A DNA stretch of 15,792 nucleotides from Phycisphaerae bacterium (GTDB lineage: Bacteria > Planctomycetota > Phycisphaerae > Sedimentisphaerales > SM23-30), in contig JAIPFO010000043.1 in assembly GCA_021736565.1 (NCBI GenBank), positions 1 to 15,792 on the forward strand, given 5' to 3'. Positions 1-7,448 of this stretch are shown piece by piece. Position numbers and translations under genes: made by a program. The notes below the pieces were generated by a model, which saw only the letters and a program-made list of their open reading frames with translations, ran no database searches and had not been told where the DNA came from. Each line of letters begins with the position of its first letter. Positions within the stretch are counted from its first letter, which is position 1.

Positions 1-110
1 ATCCCACAACCGTATATCACATAAATCACTATAGGACAAACACTTACAACAATTCTCCGCGATAAGGGTTTCAAAAAATGATCCATTTGAGGATATTTTC
101 AAAAAAAAAC

Positions 111-139
111 TTGCAATTCGGCCACCACCCTTGTATTCT
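111..139 (+). promoter_or_regulatory. Promoter of tRNA-Phe
   Basis: A -35 element TTGCAA (111-116) is followed after exactly 17 bp by TATTCT (134-139). Transcription would begin near 146, about 30 nt before the tRNA. The same TTGCAATT core precedes two other genes in this window, also with 17-bp spacing. The upstream stretch 1-110 is AT-rich and holds no gene that I can support. Confidence 0.6.
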
Positions 140-143
140 TCCA

Positions 144-170
144 CTCTCAAGTAAAGTTTTTATTTGAGAG
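144..170 (+). other. Hairpin in tRNA-Phe precursor leader
   Basis: CTCTCAA (144-150) and TTGAGAG (164-170) form a 7-bp stem that ends 7 nt before the mature tRNA 5' end. It would lie in the 5' leader removed by RNase P. Its function is unknown; it could be a processing or stability element. Confidence 0.4.
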
Positions 171-177
171 AAACTGA

Positions 178-250
178 GGGAGGGTAGCTCAGTTGGTAGA
201 GCAGGGGATTGAAAATCCCTGTGTCGCCGGTTCAAGTCCGGCTCTTCCCA
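178..250 (+). tRNA. tRNA-Phe (anticodon GAA)
   Basis: The 73-nt sequence folds as a full cloverleaf. The acceptor stem GGGAGGG pairs with TCTTCCC, with two G-T wobbles. The D arm is GCTC/GAGC. The anticodon stem-loop is GGGGA-TTGAAAA-TCCCT, giving anticodon GAA (Phe). The T arm is GCCGG-TTCAAGT-CCGGC and the discriminator base is A250. CCA is not encoded, because CGT follows, so it must be added after transcription. The gene stands alone between its own promoter and terminator and converges with the M56 protease gene. Confidence 0.97.
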
Positions 251-256
251 CGTTAT

Positions 257-301
257 AAGGCCTTGATTTGTAAGAAGTTACAAATTGGGGCCTTTTTTTT
301 T
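257..301 (+). terminator. Intrinsic terminator after tRNA-Phe
   Basis: AAGGCC at 257-262 opens a 17-bp stem, including three G-T pairs, closed by GGCCTT at 289-294, with a GAAG loop at 274-277. Nine Ts follow (293-301). The T-run is on the + side only, so this mainly ends the tRNA transcript. The minus-strand M56 gene stops only 33 nt away and may use the same hairpin in reverse. Confidence 0.9.
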
Positions 302-334
302 GAGTGTGCGACTTCGATAAGTTCATTCATGCAC

Positions 335-3300
335 CTACCTGGGCCCATTGGCAGGAGCGTTGTCCTTATCGGCCTGGGGTGTGTGTTTAAATTCTTTCCA
401 GTATTTGGAATATTCCTGGTAGAGCGGGTCCAGGAGTTCTTCTTTTTTATTCTGGACCGTATCGCTTAATTCATCGCTCAGTTCGGCGAGTTTCCCGGTG
501 AGTTCTTTGATCCGGGGTTGTTCTGATTGGTAGCGGTTCTGGAGGGATTTTTTGAGTTTTTCCAGGTCGCGAATTTTTTCATGATGCTCCTTCTGGAGAT
601 CTTTGAGGAGTTTCTCGATTTGATCCTGGATTTTTGGAATTTGCTTTTCGGCGGCCTCTTTGCGTTTGTTGATTAATTCGTCAAACGTTTTTTTGTACTG
701 CTCGTGGAGCTCCTGGATGTTGTCGGACTGTTGGATCTCCTTGAAGATCTCTTCCAACTGCTCACTGTACTTTTTAACGGCACCAAAATCCCTTTCTTTA
801 ATCGCTTTGGCTATCTGCTGGTGATATTCCTGGGCAAGGTCAAGCATTTTGTCCAGATCATTTCGCCAGGCGGGCCGGGTCGGTGATGTGCTTGTATCAG
901 TTGAAGTCGGTTGAACCTCCCTGACCTGGCTGATTTGCCATTTCTGCCAGAGTTTGATGATGACCATCGGGTCTGTCAGGCCGAATTGTTTATAGGCACC
1001 GTTGGCTTTCCAGGCGAAATTTCCATTTTCGGGATCCTGAAAATCTGGTTCGATGGCTTTGTGTGCAATATCGAGCTGTTCGGAATTATTTTTATCGATC
1101 CATCTGACATTATCAGCCTGATTGCCCCAGTAGAGATTACTTTTGATCTCATTGCCCCCTAACTGGTCGCCGAACAGCGTGATGCCGGATTTATTGCCCA
1201 TGAGGATATTCTTACTGACCTCAAGCCGGCTGGTATCGCGCATGGCAATGCCGGAGAATGTGTTATCCTTAATAACGTTATTCTTAATCGTATAGGCCGA
1301 TTGCCCAAATCCGTCGATACCGCTTGCGTTGCCGATGATCGCGTTATTGGTAATCTCGCCCCGGCCGCTTTTATTACCCAGGTAAACCCCGCGGTTCTTG
1401 TTATTGATGATCAGATTATCCTGCATGTGCAGGATACCGCCGGTAGAGCGAACGGCGTGGTAGCCGGAGCCGGTGATGACATTTCGCAGGACATTCACTT
1501 CGGCTCCGGAATAAAGGATGATCCCCTGGTGGCCGCAATCGGTAATCACGCAATCCTGCATGGTGCCTTTGGTGCCTTCGCCATAGCAGATGACATATTC
1601 GTACCCCTGGGTAGTGCACTGACTAATGGTCAAATCAGAAAATCCCATGGCACGAACAGCCACCGGCGATCGTTGGGAATTACCGGCAGCGAAGAAATTA
1701 CAGTTTTTGATCTCACCGGTGCTATCTTTAAAAGCAATGGTAAAGGGCATTTCATGGCGGTCGCTGGTGGCCAGTTGCCATTTGAAGGTGATATTTTCAA
1801 TGGTAACCTTCCCCTTACCGGCGGTATCCACCAGGATCGCGGGGGCATTGGCAGTGACTTCAAAGTGGCAGCCGTTGAGAGATTCACCTTTCAAGGTGAT
1901 GTTTTTCTTGATAGAGATCGGTTTAGTGTAAATACCATTTGGGATAATAAGGGTAGCGCCCGGTTGGGCGTTATCGATTTGCTGCTGAAGGTCAGCGAAG
2001 GGGAAGGCCGTTGACTCACTAGCGGATTCAAATTTCTTGTACAACTGCGAAACCTCTGTATCGCTTATGGCGTAATTATAGAGCGCGACTTCATCCATCA
2101 TGCCATCCCAGCAGAAATTCCCTGCTTGACGATTGCTATCACCTGAATAACCGAGGGTGGCCTGGCCGGTGAAGGTTTTATCATAGGGAGCCGGGCCGGT
2201 TTTTTTGAGTTGGCCATTGTGGTAGATTTTCACCTGTTCGCCGTCGAAAGTAACGGCGAGATGGGTCCATTGGCCCGGTAGAAGTCTACAGTGGTGTTCA
2301 TTCACTGCAACATCGTCAGTAATGTAAACACTGATACTATTTGCGCTGTTTCCCTCAACAGCGATGAATTCTTTTTCGCCGCCGTCAAGCATAAAAATAC
2401 GGCGGTTGTTTAATAATCCCTCATTGGGTTTGACCCAGGCAGTAAAAGTGAAGTGTTTGAGGGCCAGCTCACCGATAGCAATGTGGTCATCCCGGCCATC
2501 GAATACCAACCCGCCGCCCTTGACACCTTGATCGATATGTTGAGCACCGTTTACTTTACCGTGGAAGTCCATGCCGGTTAAATCGGGTGTTCGTGTGCCG
2601 CCGTCTTTATCGAAAGAGTAATAGACCAGCAGCTTTTCCTGCAGGTCGCCGGGGACTCGCTGGTTTAACTTTTCGGGCCAGTGGGCATTGGTGAGCCCGG
2701 CACAGGCTAAGATGGCAATAAGAATAACCGCCAGTGCTGACCATCGGTAAGATTTTCTATTAAAATTAATGATCATGGTAAGCCTCCGTTTCAGTTGGGA
2801 TTTGTTTTCCAGGATACCTGCCAACCCCGGCAGGATTTGCTGGTCGGAATGTTTTTCCAGTAATCTGATGATCGTTCGGCCATACTCAGCGGGGATATCG
2901 GTTTGGTCGGTTTGGTCGGCTTGTATCGTCGAGAGGGCCAGGCCGTCGCAGGCCAGTTCGCGATCGGCTCGCATCCGGTGGAACGCCAGCCACACCAGGG
3001 GATTAAACCAGTGAAGCACCTGCAAAGCAGCCATGATCCAGCCGACAAAAATATCGTGCCGTTTGAGATGGGCCAGCTCGTGCAGAAAGATATAGCGCAG
3101 CTCACCATCGCTTACCGACTGGATGAGCCCCTGGGGTAACAGCAATCGCGGACGAATGAAGCCAAACAGCGAGGGGCTTTTGGCTTTATCCGTTTCGATG
3201 ACGCCCAGGATCGTCTGGATGTGCATCTGCTGCTTGCAGTCTTCCAGCAGGTCAAGAATTTTCTGATCGGTAACCGGCCTGCGGGATTTTACGATCCGCC

Positions 3301-3808
3301 ATAATCTCAGGTTGGAACAGAGAACGTAAATGGCCAATAGCCCCGCACCGGTAAGCCAGACGAAGGGAATGATATCAACAATGGTCCATGTTTTGACCGG
3401 TTCGGCAACCGTAGGAGATGCGGCTGTTTGTATTGGCTCATTTAGGTTGGGAGGTGGTAAGGTGGATTTCGTATCGTTCATTGGGGGGAGTCTGAACGGT
3501 TCTACAGTGTCCGGTGGGATTTCTGCCCGATTGGAAATACCGGGTGATTCTTCTGAGGCGGTTGGCACACTCTGTAGGGCCGTTATCGCCGGGGGAAATG
3601 GCCGAATTAAATTGAACAAACTCATTCTACTTTCCGGTACCCAGGGCATCATCAACCGGGCGATAACCAGCAGCCAGAGAAAATAATGCCATCTTCCGGG
3701 GAGTTTATTACGAAAGATCAATCCCAATAGAAGGATAATCCCGATCAGGACACTGGCATGAAATGATGCCTGGATCAGCCATTGGAATACAACATTTAAA
3801 GTTCCCAT
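335..3808 (-). CDS. M56 (BlaR1-like) membrane zinc protease with LamG, beta-helix and coiled-coil sensor region
   Basis: Predicted 1157-residue membrane sensor-protease that should cleave or inactivate the BlaI-type repressor encoded just upstream. Residues 1-165 hold three hydrophobic segments (about 8-32, 40-57, 143-165) split by a Pro/Ser/Thr-rich linker. The M56 core has the zinc motif HELAH (243-247) and the downstream RELACD motif with Glu284. A last membrane segment (355-374) leads to the outer part: a LamG/concanavalin-A-like domain (392-587), a right-handed beta-helix of NosD/pectate-lyase type with repeated N-x-I/N-x-x-G-I turns (about 601-945), and a charged coiled coil (about 983-1142). 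BlaR1 proteins are usually near 600 residues or less with a penicillin-binding sensor; none is seen here. The start at 3808 has AAAGGAA five bases upstream. A longer TTG-started frame would overlap the repressor gene and lacks support. There are 31 nt between this start and the repressor stop, so the two are co-transcribed. The ligand is unknown; LamG and beta-helix domains suggest a glycan (inference). Confidence 0.9.
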   Translation of the reverse strand: MGTLNVVFQWLIQASFHASVLIGIILLLGLIFRNKLPGRWHYFLWLLVIARLMMPWVPESRMSLFNLIRPFPPAITALQSVPTASEESPGISNRAEIPPDTVEPFRLPPMNDTKSTLPPPNLNEPIQTAASPTVAEPVKTWTIVDIIPFVWLTGAGLLAIYVLCSNLRLWRIVKSRRPVTDQKILDLLEDCKQQMHIQTILGVIETDKAKSPSLFGFIRPRLLLPQGLIQSVSDGELRYIFLHELAHLKRHDIFVGWIMAALQVLHWFNPLVWLAFHRMRADRELACDGLALSTIQADQTDQTDIPAEYGRTIIRLLEKHSDQQILPGLAGILENKSQLKRRLTMIINFNRKSYRWSALAVILIAILACAGLTNAHWPEKLNQRVPGDLQEKLLVYYSFDKDGGTRTPDLTGMDFHGKVNGAQHIDQGVKGGGLVFDGRDDHIAIGELALKHFTFTAWVKPNEGLLNNRRIFMLDGGEKEFIAVEGNSANSISVYITDDVAVNEHHCRLLPGQWTHLAVTFDGEQVKIYHNGQLKKTGPAPYDKTFTGQATLGYSGDSNRQAGNFCWDGMMDEVALYNYAISDTEVSQLYKKFESASESTAFPFADLQQQIDNAQPGATLIIPNGIYTKPISIKKNITLKGESLNGCHFEVTANAPAILVDTAGKGKVTIENITFKWQLATSDRHEMPFTIAFKDSTGEIKNCNFFAAGNSQRSPVAVRAMGFSDLTISQCTTQGYEYVICYGEGTKGTMQDCVITDCGHQGIILYSGAEVNVLRNVITGSGYHAVRSTGGILHMQDNLIINNKNRGVYLGNKSGRGEITNNAIIGNASGIDGFGQSAYTIKNNVIKDNTFSGIAMRDTSRLEVSKNILMGNKSGITLFGDQLGGNEIKSNLYWGNQADNVRWIDKNNSEQLDIAHKAIEPDFQDPENGNFAWKANGAYKQFGLTDPMVIIKLWQKWQISQVREVQPTSTDTSTSPTRPAWRNDLDKMLDLAQEYHQQIAKAIKERDFGAVKKYSEQLEEIFKEIQQSDNIQELHEQYKKTFDELINKRKEAAEKQIPKIQDQIEKLLKDLQKEHHEKIRDLEKLKKSLQNRYQSEQPRIKELTGKLAELSDELSDTVQNKKEELLDPLYQEYSKYWKEFKHTPQADKDNAPANGPR

Positions 3809-3839
3809 GATCGTTCCTTTCAATAAGGAAAAGGGATTT

Positions 3840-4232
3840 TTACTTCCCCGCCTTCTTATCAATAATCTTCTTCAACTCATCAATATCATCCTTTGACAGT
3901 TGCGGATCTTCCAAAAACGCCGCCAACATCGGCTTGAGCGTCGATTTGGTGTCATCCAGAACCCGATTGATAAACGATTGGGTTTCCGCACGAACGCACT
4001 CTTCCTGAGAAACCTTCGGATAGTAATGATACGTCCTCCCCTCCTGCTCATAGCCCAGCACCTTCTTAGTCACCAGCCGGCTGATAAGCGTCTTGCAGGT
4101 ACGATGGTTCCACTGGGTCTTATCGCCCAGGGCCTCCATCACCTCATTGGCGGTAGCACTTCCAGGCGATCGGGACCAAAAAACTTTCATGATCTGCCAC
4201 TCGGCATCCGAAATCTTCAAATTAGGCTTCAT
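3840..4232 (-). CDS. BlaI/MecI-family winged-helix repressor
   Basis: 130-residue transcriptional repressor of the BlaI/MecI/CopY family. The N-terminal winged helix includes ISDAEWQIMKVFW (residues 7-19) and the recognition-helix region around WNHRTCKTLISRLV (41-54), both typical of the family. The C-terminal half is helical and should dimerise and carry the site cut on induction. Family knowledge: the repressor binds as a dimer to TACA/TGTA dyads and is removed when its M56 partner is activated. The start at 4232 has GGAG six bases upstream. Starting further upstream would add residues translated from the operator itself, so I reject those starts. It is the first gene of a two-gene operon with the M56 protease and is probably autoregulated by the dyad at 4248-4289. 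Confidence 0.95.
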   Translation of the reverse strand: MKPNLKISDAEWQIMKVFWSRSPGSATANEVMEALGDKTQWNHRTCKTLISRLVTKKVLGYEQEGRTYHYYPKVSQEECVRAETQSFINRVLDDTKSTLKPMLAAFLEDPQLSKDDIDELKKIIDKKAGK

Positions 4233-4247
4233 AGGCGTCTCCATAAT

Positions 4248-4289
4248 GACTACAACTGTAATACATACATAAGTATTACACACGTAGTC
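4248..4289 (-). promoter_or_regulatory. 42-bp dyad operator for the BlaI-type repressor
   Basis: The whole element is an interrupted palindrome: GACTAC, 3 nt, TGTAATAC, 8 nt, GTATTACA, 3 nt, GTAGTC (minus-strand reading); all 14 arm positions on each side match. Within it lie TACA-N2-TGTA cores like known BlaI/MecI operators, for example ATTACAGTTGTAGT next to the gene. It ends 16 bp from the repressor start and overlaps the predicted -10, an ideal site for autorepression. Binding by this particular repressor is inference. Confidence 0.85.
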
Positions 4290-4299
4290 GTAAAGTCAA
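4273..4299 (-). promoter_or_regulatory. Promoter of the blaI-M56 operon
   Basis: On the minus strand a -35 TTGACT (4294-4299) is followed by TAATAC (4273-4278) at a 15-bp spacing, shorter than ideal. The -10 lies inside the operator dyad, so repressor binding would block polymerase. Confidence 0.6.
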
Positions 4300-4446
4300 G
4301 CGGGATATTAATAAAAATTATTCAGAAATCAAAAATTTATGGAAAAAAGCCGTTATTGACCCTAAAACAAAGATTTAATGAAGGGAAAATAATATTTCCA
4401 ATCCCAACGATTGGGGCCTTAAATAGAATTACGGCCCTTTGAGTAT

Positions 4447-4476
4447 TTGTTTTCCCTGTAACATTCTCGGTATAAT
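4447..4476 (+). promoter_or_regulatory. Promoter of the 63-residue Cys-rich gene
   Basis: TTGTTT (4447-4452), 18 bp, then TATAAT (4471-4476). A second TATAAT occurs at 4483-4488. Both lie 30-50 nt before the gene start. A short GGGCC/GGCCC hairpin (4414-4437) lies just upstream. Confidence 0.55.
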
Positions 4477-4520
4477 CGCGTCTATAATACTGGTGAAATG
4501 TTAAATTTTAAGGATACGCC

Positions 4521-4712
4521 ATGAATAAAGAAGCCGAGAAATACCAGAAAAGAGCACCCGACTGGAAAATCATTTGCCTTAAATGCGGTTTATCTGAACC
4601 TTTTGGAAAGTATGGAATTCGAAAATATGCAGCGAGTGCCAATAATTGCACTGTGGGGTGGTGCAGTAATTGCAAAAGACTGCGGTGCCACAAAATAGTA
4701 AAAACCAGGTAG
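4521..4712 (+). CDS. Small Cys-rich (zinc-ribbon-like) protein
   Basis: 63-residue protein of unknown function. It has six cysteines: a CLKC pair (Cys19, Cys22), Cys43, then a CSNC pair (Cys48, Cys51) and Cys56. Two CxxC pairs about 25 residues apart suggest one zinc ribbon. The C-terminus is basic (KRLRCHKIVKTR). No signal peptide or membrane segment is seen, so it is probably cytoplasmic and might bind nucleic acid or a protein (inference). AAGGA lies 8 nt before the ATG, a promoter lies upstream and a small hairpin follows the stop, which together make a stand-alone real gene likely. I do not recognise a named family. Confidence 0.7.
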   Translation: MNKEAEKYQKRAPDWKIICLKCGLSEPFGKYGIRKYAASANNCTVGWCSNCKRLRCHKIVKTR

Positions 4713-4717
4713 ATCAG

Positions 4718-4738
4718 AGAGTACTTTCCTACTCTTTT
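4718..4738 (+). terminator. Weak intrinsic terminator after the Cys-rich gene
   Basis: AGAGTA (4718-4723) pairs with TACTCT (4730-4735) around a CTTTCC loop and runs into TTTT. It starts 6 nt after the stop codon. The 6-bp stem is short and AT-rich, hence modest confidence. Confidence 0.45.
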
Positions 4739-5409
4739 ATGTAATCAATTTGTCGTGATGTCACCGCAGGGCGGTTAGAATGCCATCCAGATTATTTTTC
4801 TGAACAAAGGGGGCAGTGCCTAATTTTCCTGAGACCCTTTTTGAACCCGTTGGTAATGCAGGTGCGCTTCAAATCATGAAATGTCCCCCGGACTTTTCTG
4901 AATGCATCTTCTTTTCAGGCGGCCAGTAAGGAACGCCGGATGGCAAGGGTAGATCACATTAAAGATTTCGTGGTTTTTCATGGAAACACATGGAGTTCAA
5001 CCACTAATATCACATTTGACTACCTGGTTTCACGAACAACAACAATTACAACAATTACACCGATCACCAACGCCTTGTTGTCCGGTTCAATCGACTGTCG
5101 CCTGGCCGACGGGTTACGAAAAAAAAGAAGCCACTGGGACGCATAAAGCATTACAACGATTGTATCAATTACAACGCCATTGAACGCTCTGCCGCTGTTC
5201 ACCGGCGGGGGTGCTTCGCCCGTTCAATCCCGTCGACCGCCATGCCTGGGGTCTTAATTAAAAAATCGAAAATCAGTAATTTTTTTTGGCCGGCGTCCCG
5301 TTTAACTTTTTGACCTGGCCATAATCATGGGTGCCAACCTTAATTTCCGGCCTGTTTCTTTAGATTTTATCGGGCTTTGTTATACAAAAACTCGTTGTGG
5401 TTTTTATAG
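4739..5409. other. Gene-poor intergenic region
   Basis: I see no convincing gene here. The one frame with a fair ribosome site (AAGGA before an ATG at 4940, 68 codons) gives low-complexity Thr/Ile sequence with no recognisable domain. The DNA between 5035 and 5175 is rich in CAA/ACAA and has CAATTACA three times (5043, 5052, 5166). An inverted repeat follows at 5179-5228. The stretch may hold decayed sequence or an unrecognised RNA. Confidence 0.4.
5179..5228. repeat. Inverted repeat with inner stems
   Basis: ATTGAACG (5179-5186) and CGTTCAAT (5221-5228) are perfect 8-bp complements. Between them GGCG/CGCC and CCGC/GCGG can pair as alternatives. There is no T-run, so it is not an intrinsic terminator. 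It could be a structured RNA or a small mobile-repeat remnant. Confidence 0.4.
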
Positions 5410-5438
5410 TTGCAATTGATCTTATAAAGTGCTACAAT
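5410..5438 (+). promoter_or_regulatory. Promoter of the PEP-CTERM gene
   Basis: TTGCAA (5410-5415), exactly 17 bp, then TACAAT (5433-5438). It predicts a 5' leader of nearly 100 nt before the ATG at 5542. The TTGCAATT core matches that before tRNA-Phe and serS. Confidence 0.7.
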
Positions 5439-5492
5439 ACCGCTATGAAATGAAAGCGAGGGGATTCCTTTTCATTCCGTAATTCTACGTTC

Positions 5493-5511
5493 GACACAGG
5501 GCATCTGTGTC
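5493..5511 (+). other. Leader hairpin upstream of the PEP-CTERM gene
   Basis: GACACAG (5493-5499) pairs perfectly with CTGTGTC (5505-5511) around a 5-nt loop in the predicted 5' untranslated region. It ends about 18 nt before the AGGAGA ribosome site, so it leaves that site open. It may stabilise the mRNA or bind a regulator. Confidence 0.5.
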
Positions 5512-5541
5512 ATTAATATCACTTTTTCAGGAGAAGAATTT

Positions 5542-6207
5542 ATGAGAAAACTACTTTCGATTTGTATGGGCATATTGGTCATGTCCGGGTCATCAGCATT
5601 CGCAGCGTTCACGACCACCAACAGTATAAGTGACCCAGCGGTCATTAATTTCAGTTCACTGGCCAGAGTCCAGGACGTCTCGGGCCCAATCCAGATAGGC
5701 TCGCCCGTCGGTGAAAACATCACCGTCTCCGGTATTCCCAACCAGGGCTTGTTCACAAATCATAACTCATGGGGTCTTGCGAGTAATGGGGTATGGGGGT
5801 ACGGCAGAACATATGTTACCATGAGTCAGACAGTCAAGCCCGCTACTTTATTATTTTCCTTTAACGATGCCCCCGTTTCCGCGGTAGGTGCGATTATGAA
5901 TTACGCACCTGGCCGAGGCGTGAACCTGGCCATCTCAGCCTACGATGCCGGCATGAACTTACTGGAAGGCTATAATGTGACCGCTTTAGCTAACATTATC
6001 ACACCTGGCCTTACAAATGCCGGCGCATTCAGGGGTATTGATCGTGGCGTCAATGATATTAAATATTTTACAGTTACGGGTTTTTTACCGGTGGTGGATG
6101 ATCTCACCTTCACTCGCACCAGCACCGTCCCGGCCCCCGGCGCCCTGATACTGGGCTCCCTGGGCTGCGGCCTGGTTGGCTGGATGCGGAAACGTCGAAG
6201 CCTGTAG
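5542..6207 (+). CDS. PEP-CTERM sorting-domain protein (exosortase substrate)
   Basis: 221-residue exported protein. Residues 1-21 are a Sec signal peptide (MRKLL, hydrophobic core, cut after SAFA). The C-terminus has the full three-part sorting signal: VPAPGA at 196-201, a hydrophobic stretch at about 201-214, and the basic tail RKRRSL. Family knowledge: an exosortase recognises the PEP-like motif, removes the tail and the protein ends on the surface or in the extracellular matrix. No exosortase gene is in this window. The body (about 23-190) is a beta-rich domain with VVDDLTFTR near its end, as in many PEP-CTERM proteins; no enzyme motif is seen. AGGAGA lies 8 nt before the ATG. It is transcribed alone from its own promoter to its own terminator. 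Confidence 0.92.
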   Translation: MRKLLSICMGILVMSGSSAFAAFTTTNSISDPAVINFSSLARVQDVSGPIQIGSPVGENITVSGIPNQGLFTNHNSWGLASNGVWGYGRTYVTMSQTVKPATLLFSFNDAPVSAVGAIMNYAPGRGVNLAISAYDAGMNLLEGYNVTALANIITPGLTNAGAFRGIDRGVNDIKYFTVTGFLPVVDDLTFTRTSTVPAPGALILGSLGCGLVGWMRKRRSL

Positions 6208-6239
6208 GTGTTCCAATAAATTCACAAAATACTATTTCC

Positions 6240-6273
6240 AAGGCCGTAAGCTCATTGCTTACGGCCTTTTTTT
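6240..6273 (+). terminator. Strong intrinsic terminator
   Basis: AAGGCCGTAAGC (6240-6251) pairs perfectly over 12 bp with GCTTACGGCCTT (6257-6268) around a TCATT loop, followed by a T-run to 6273. It ends the PEP-CTERM transcript and separates it from the convergent glycosyltransferase gene that stops at 6320. Confidence 0.95.
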
Positions 6274-6319
6274 GTCATTAGTCTCTTTTGGATCGGGAAG
6301 TATTTTCACATTGTTCCTC

Positions 6320-7438
6320 TTACAAAAAGGATTCCCAGAACGCCCCAACGCGCGCGGCAGCGGCGGGAAGTGAGAACTTTTCAATAGCGGCTGTTCGTGC
6401 CTGCCGGCCTAACCGAATTCTCAATTCGCGGTCTCTTAGCATCTGTCCAATCGCCGCGACAAGAGCGTCAAGATCATTAGAGGGGGCCAACAAAGCCGAA
6501 ACCATGTCTGTTAGAATTTCGGGGGTGCCGCCTACGTTGGTCGCTACGATGACCTGTCCGCAGGAAGCCGCTTCCAGCAACACCCGCCCCAGCGGTTCCT
6601 GATGGGCCGCGTGGACCAGGAGATCGACCTCATTGAGCAGTACCGGGATATCCCGGCGAAATCCGAGGCAAAAGAGGCGATCTTCAATGCCGGCGTCTTG
6701 AAAAGTCTGCCGTATGGTGTTTTCATACTTGATGCTCTCTGATTTCTGGGAGTGCCGTTCACCGACGAACAGGTAATTCACCTCGGGAAATTCCCGGGCG
6801 AGTGACACCGCCGCCTGTGCCAGCAGGGTCTGGCCTTTGCGCAGGCATACCTGGCCGATGTTAGCACATAAAACCGCGCTACTGCTTAGCCCCAGTTCCC
6901 GTTTGATCGTTCCGGTCTTTGGGGCGGGGCAAAACAGCTCGGTATCGACACCATTATAAATAACCTGCACCTTCTCCTGGGCCATTCCCTGGTCGATATG
7001 ATACTGCCGGGTCGCGTTGGAAACGGCGACCAGGGCGGCATTTTGATTCAGATCGGAAATGACCGTCTTGTTCAGCTTGATGATATCACGCAGATGCGAT
7101 GTGCAGGGGATTTTCACTTCAGAAGCAACCCGGCCAACCATCCGCCCCATGGCAAGACTGTTGGAATGAACAAGATCAGGCGAAACTCGCGTGATAATCT
7201 CAACCAGGTGCAAATTGATTTCTTCAATACCCCGCTTTCGACCATGCGAATCCCTTAACACCAGCGGCATAACCTCAATGCCCAACTCCCCAAGCCGCCC
7301 CGCCAGCATCCCCGAAACCGGCGCCGCGGCCACAAATTCAAACGCCACCTGCCCCATCGCTCGCAACATAGCCAGCAAAGAAAACTCACCACCATTCAGC
7401 GTGCCATATTCAAAAAATAGTAAAATCTTCGGTCGCAT
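6320..7438 (-). CDS. Family 4 glycosyltransferase (GT-B fold)
   Basis: 372-residue cytoplasmic or membrane-associated glycosyltransferase using a nucleotide sugar donor. The N-terminal Rossmann half begins with KILLFFEYGTLNGGE and carries LVAVSNATR at about 136-144. The donor-binding half has YNGVDTELF (161-169), Arg200-Lys201 before the LFVGE strand, and the E-x7-E motif EPLGRVLLE (281-289), then NVGGTPEIL. These are the hallmarks of GT4 retaining enzymes. The sugar and acceptor cannot be told. I start at 7438 because upstream in-frame codons come from a repeat element (7449-7733) and no good ribosome site precedes the longer starts; GAAAGA before 7438 is weak too. It is last in transcription order of the glycan cluster but is separated from the methyltransferase by the repeat, so it may be transcribed on its own. 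Confidence 0.92.
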   Translation of the reverse strand: MRPKILLFFEYGTLNGGEFSLLAMLRAMGQVAFEFVAAAPVSGMLAGRLGELGIEVMPLVLRDSHGRKRGIEEINLHLVEIITRVSPDLVHSNSLAMGRMVGRVASEVKIPCTSHLRDIIKLNKTVISDLNQNAALVAVSNATRQYHIDQGMAQEKVQVIYNGVDTELFCPAPKTGTIKRELGLSSSAVLCANIGQVCLRKGQTLLAQAAVSLAREFPEVNYLFVGERHSQKSESIKYENTIRQTFQDAGIEDRLFCLGFRRDIPVLLNEVDLLVHAAHQEPLGRVLLEAASCGQVIVATNVGGTPEILTDMVSALLAPSNDLDALVAAIGQMLRDRELRIRLGRQARTAAIEKFSLPAAAARVGAFWESFL

Positions 7439-7448
7439 TATATCTTTC

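Noticed and set aside
1301..2014. 237-codon plus-strand frame opposite the beta-helix region.
   Set aside because: It is the antisense shadow of the repetitive beta-helix codons of the M56 gene, which is clearly the real gene.
4940..5146. 68-codon frame with AAGGA upstream as a gene.
   Set aside because: The product is low-complexity Thr/Ile sequence without a domain; a single ribosome-like site is weak evidence.
5179..5228. tRNA-like or integron attC site suggested by GTTCAATCCC and the inverted repeat.
   Set aside because: No T-arm or cloverleaf pairing can be drawn and there are no attC core sites or integrase.
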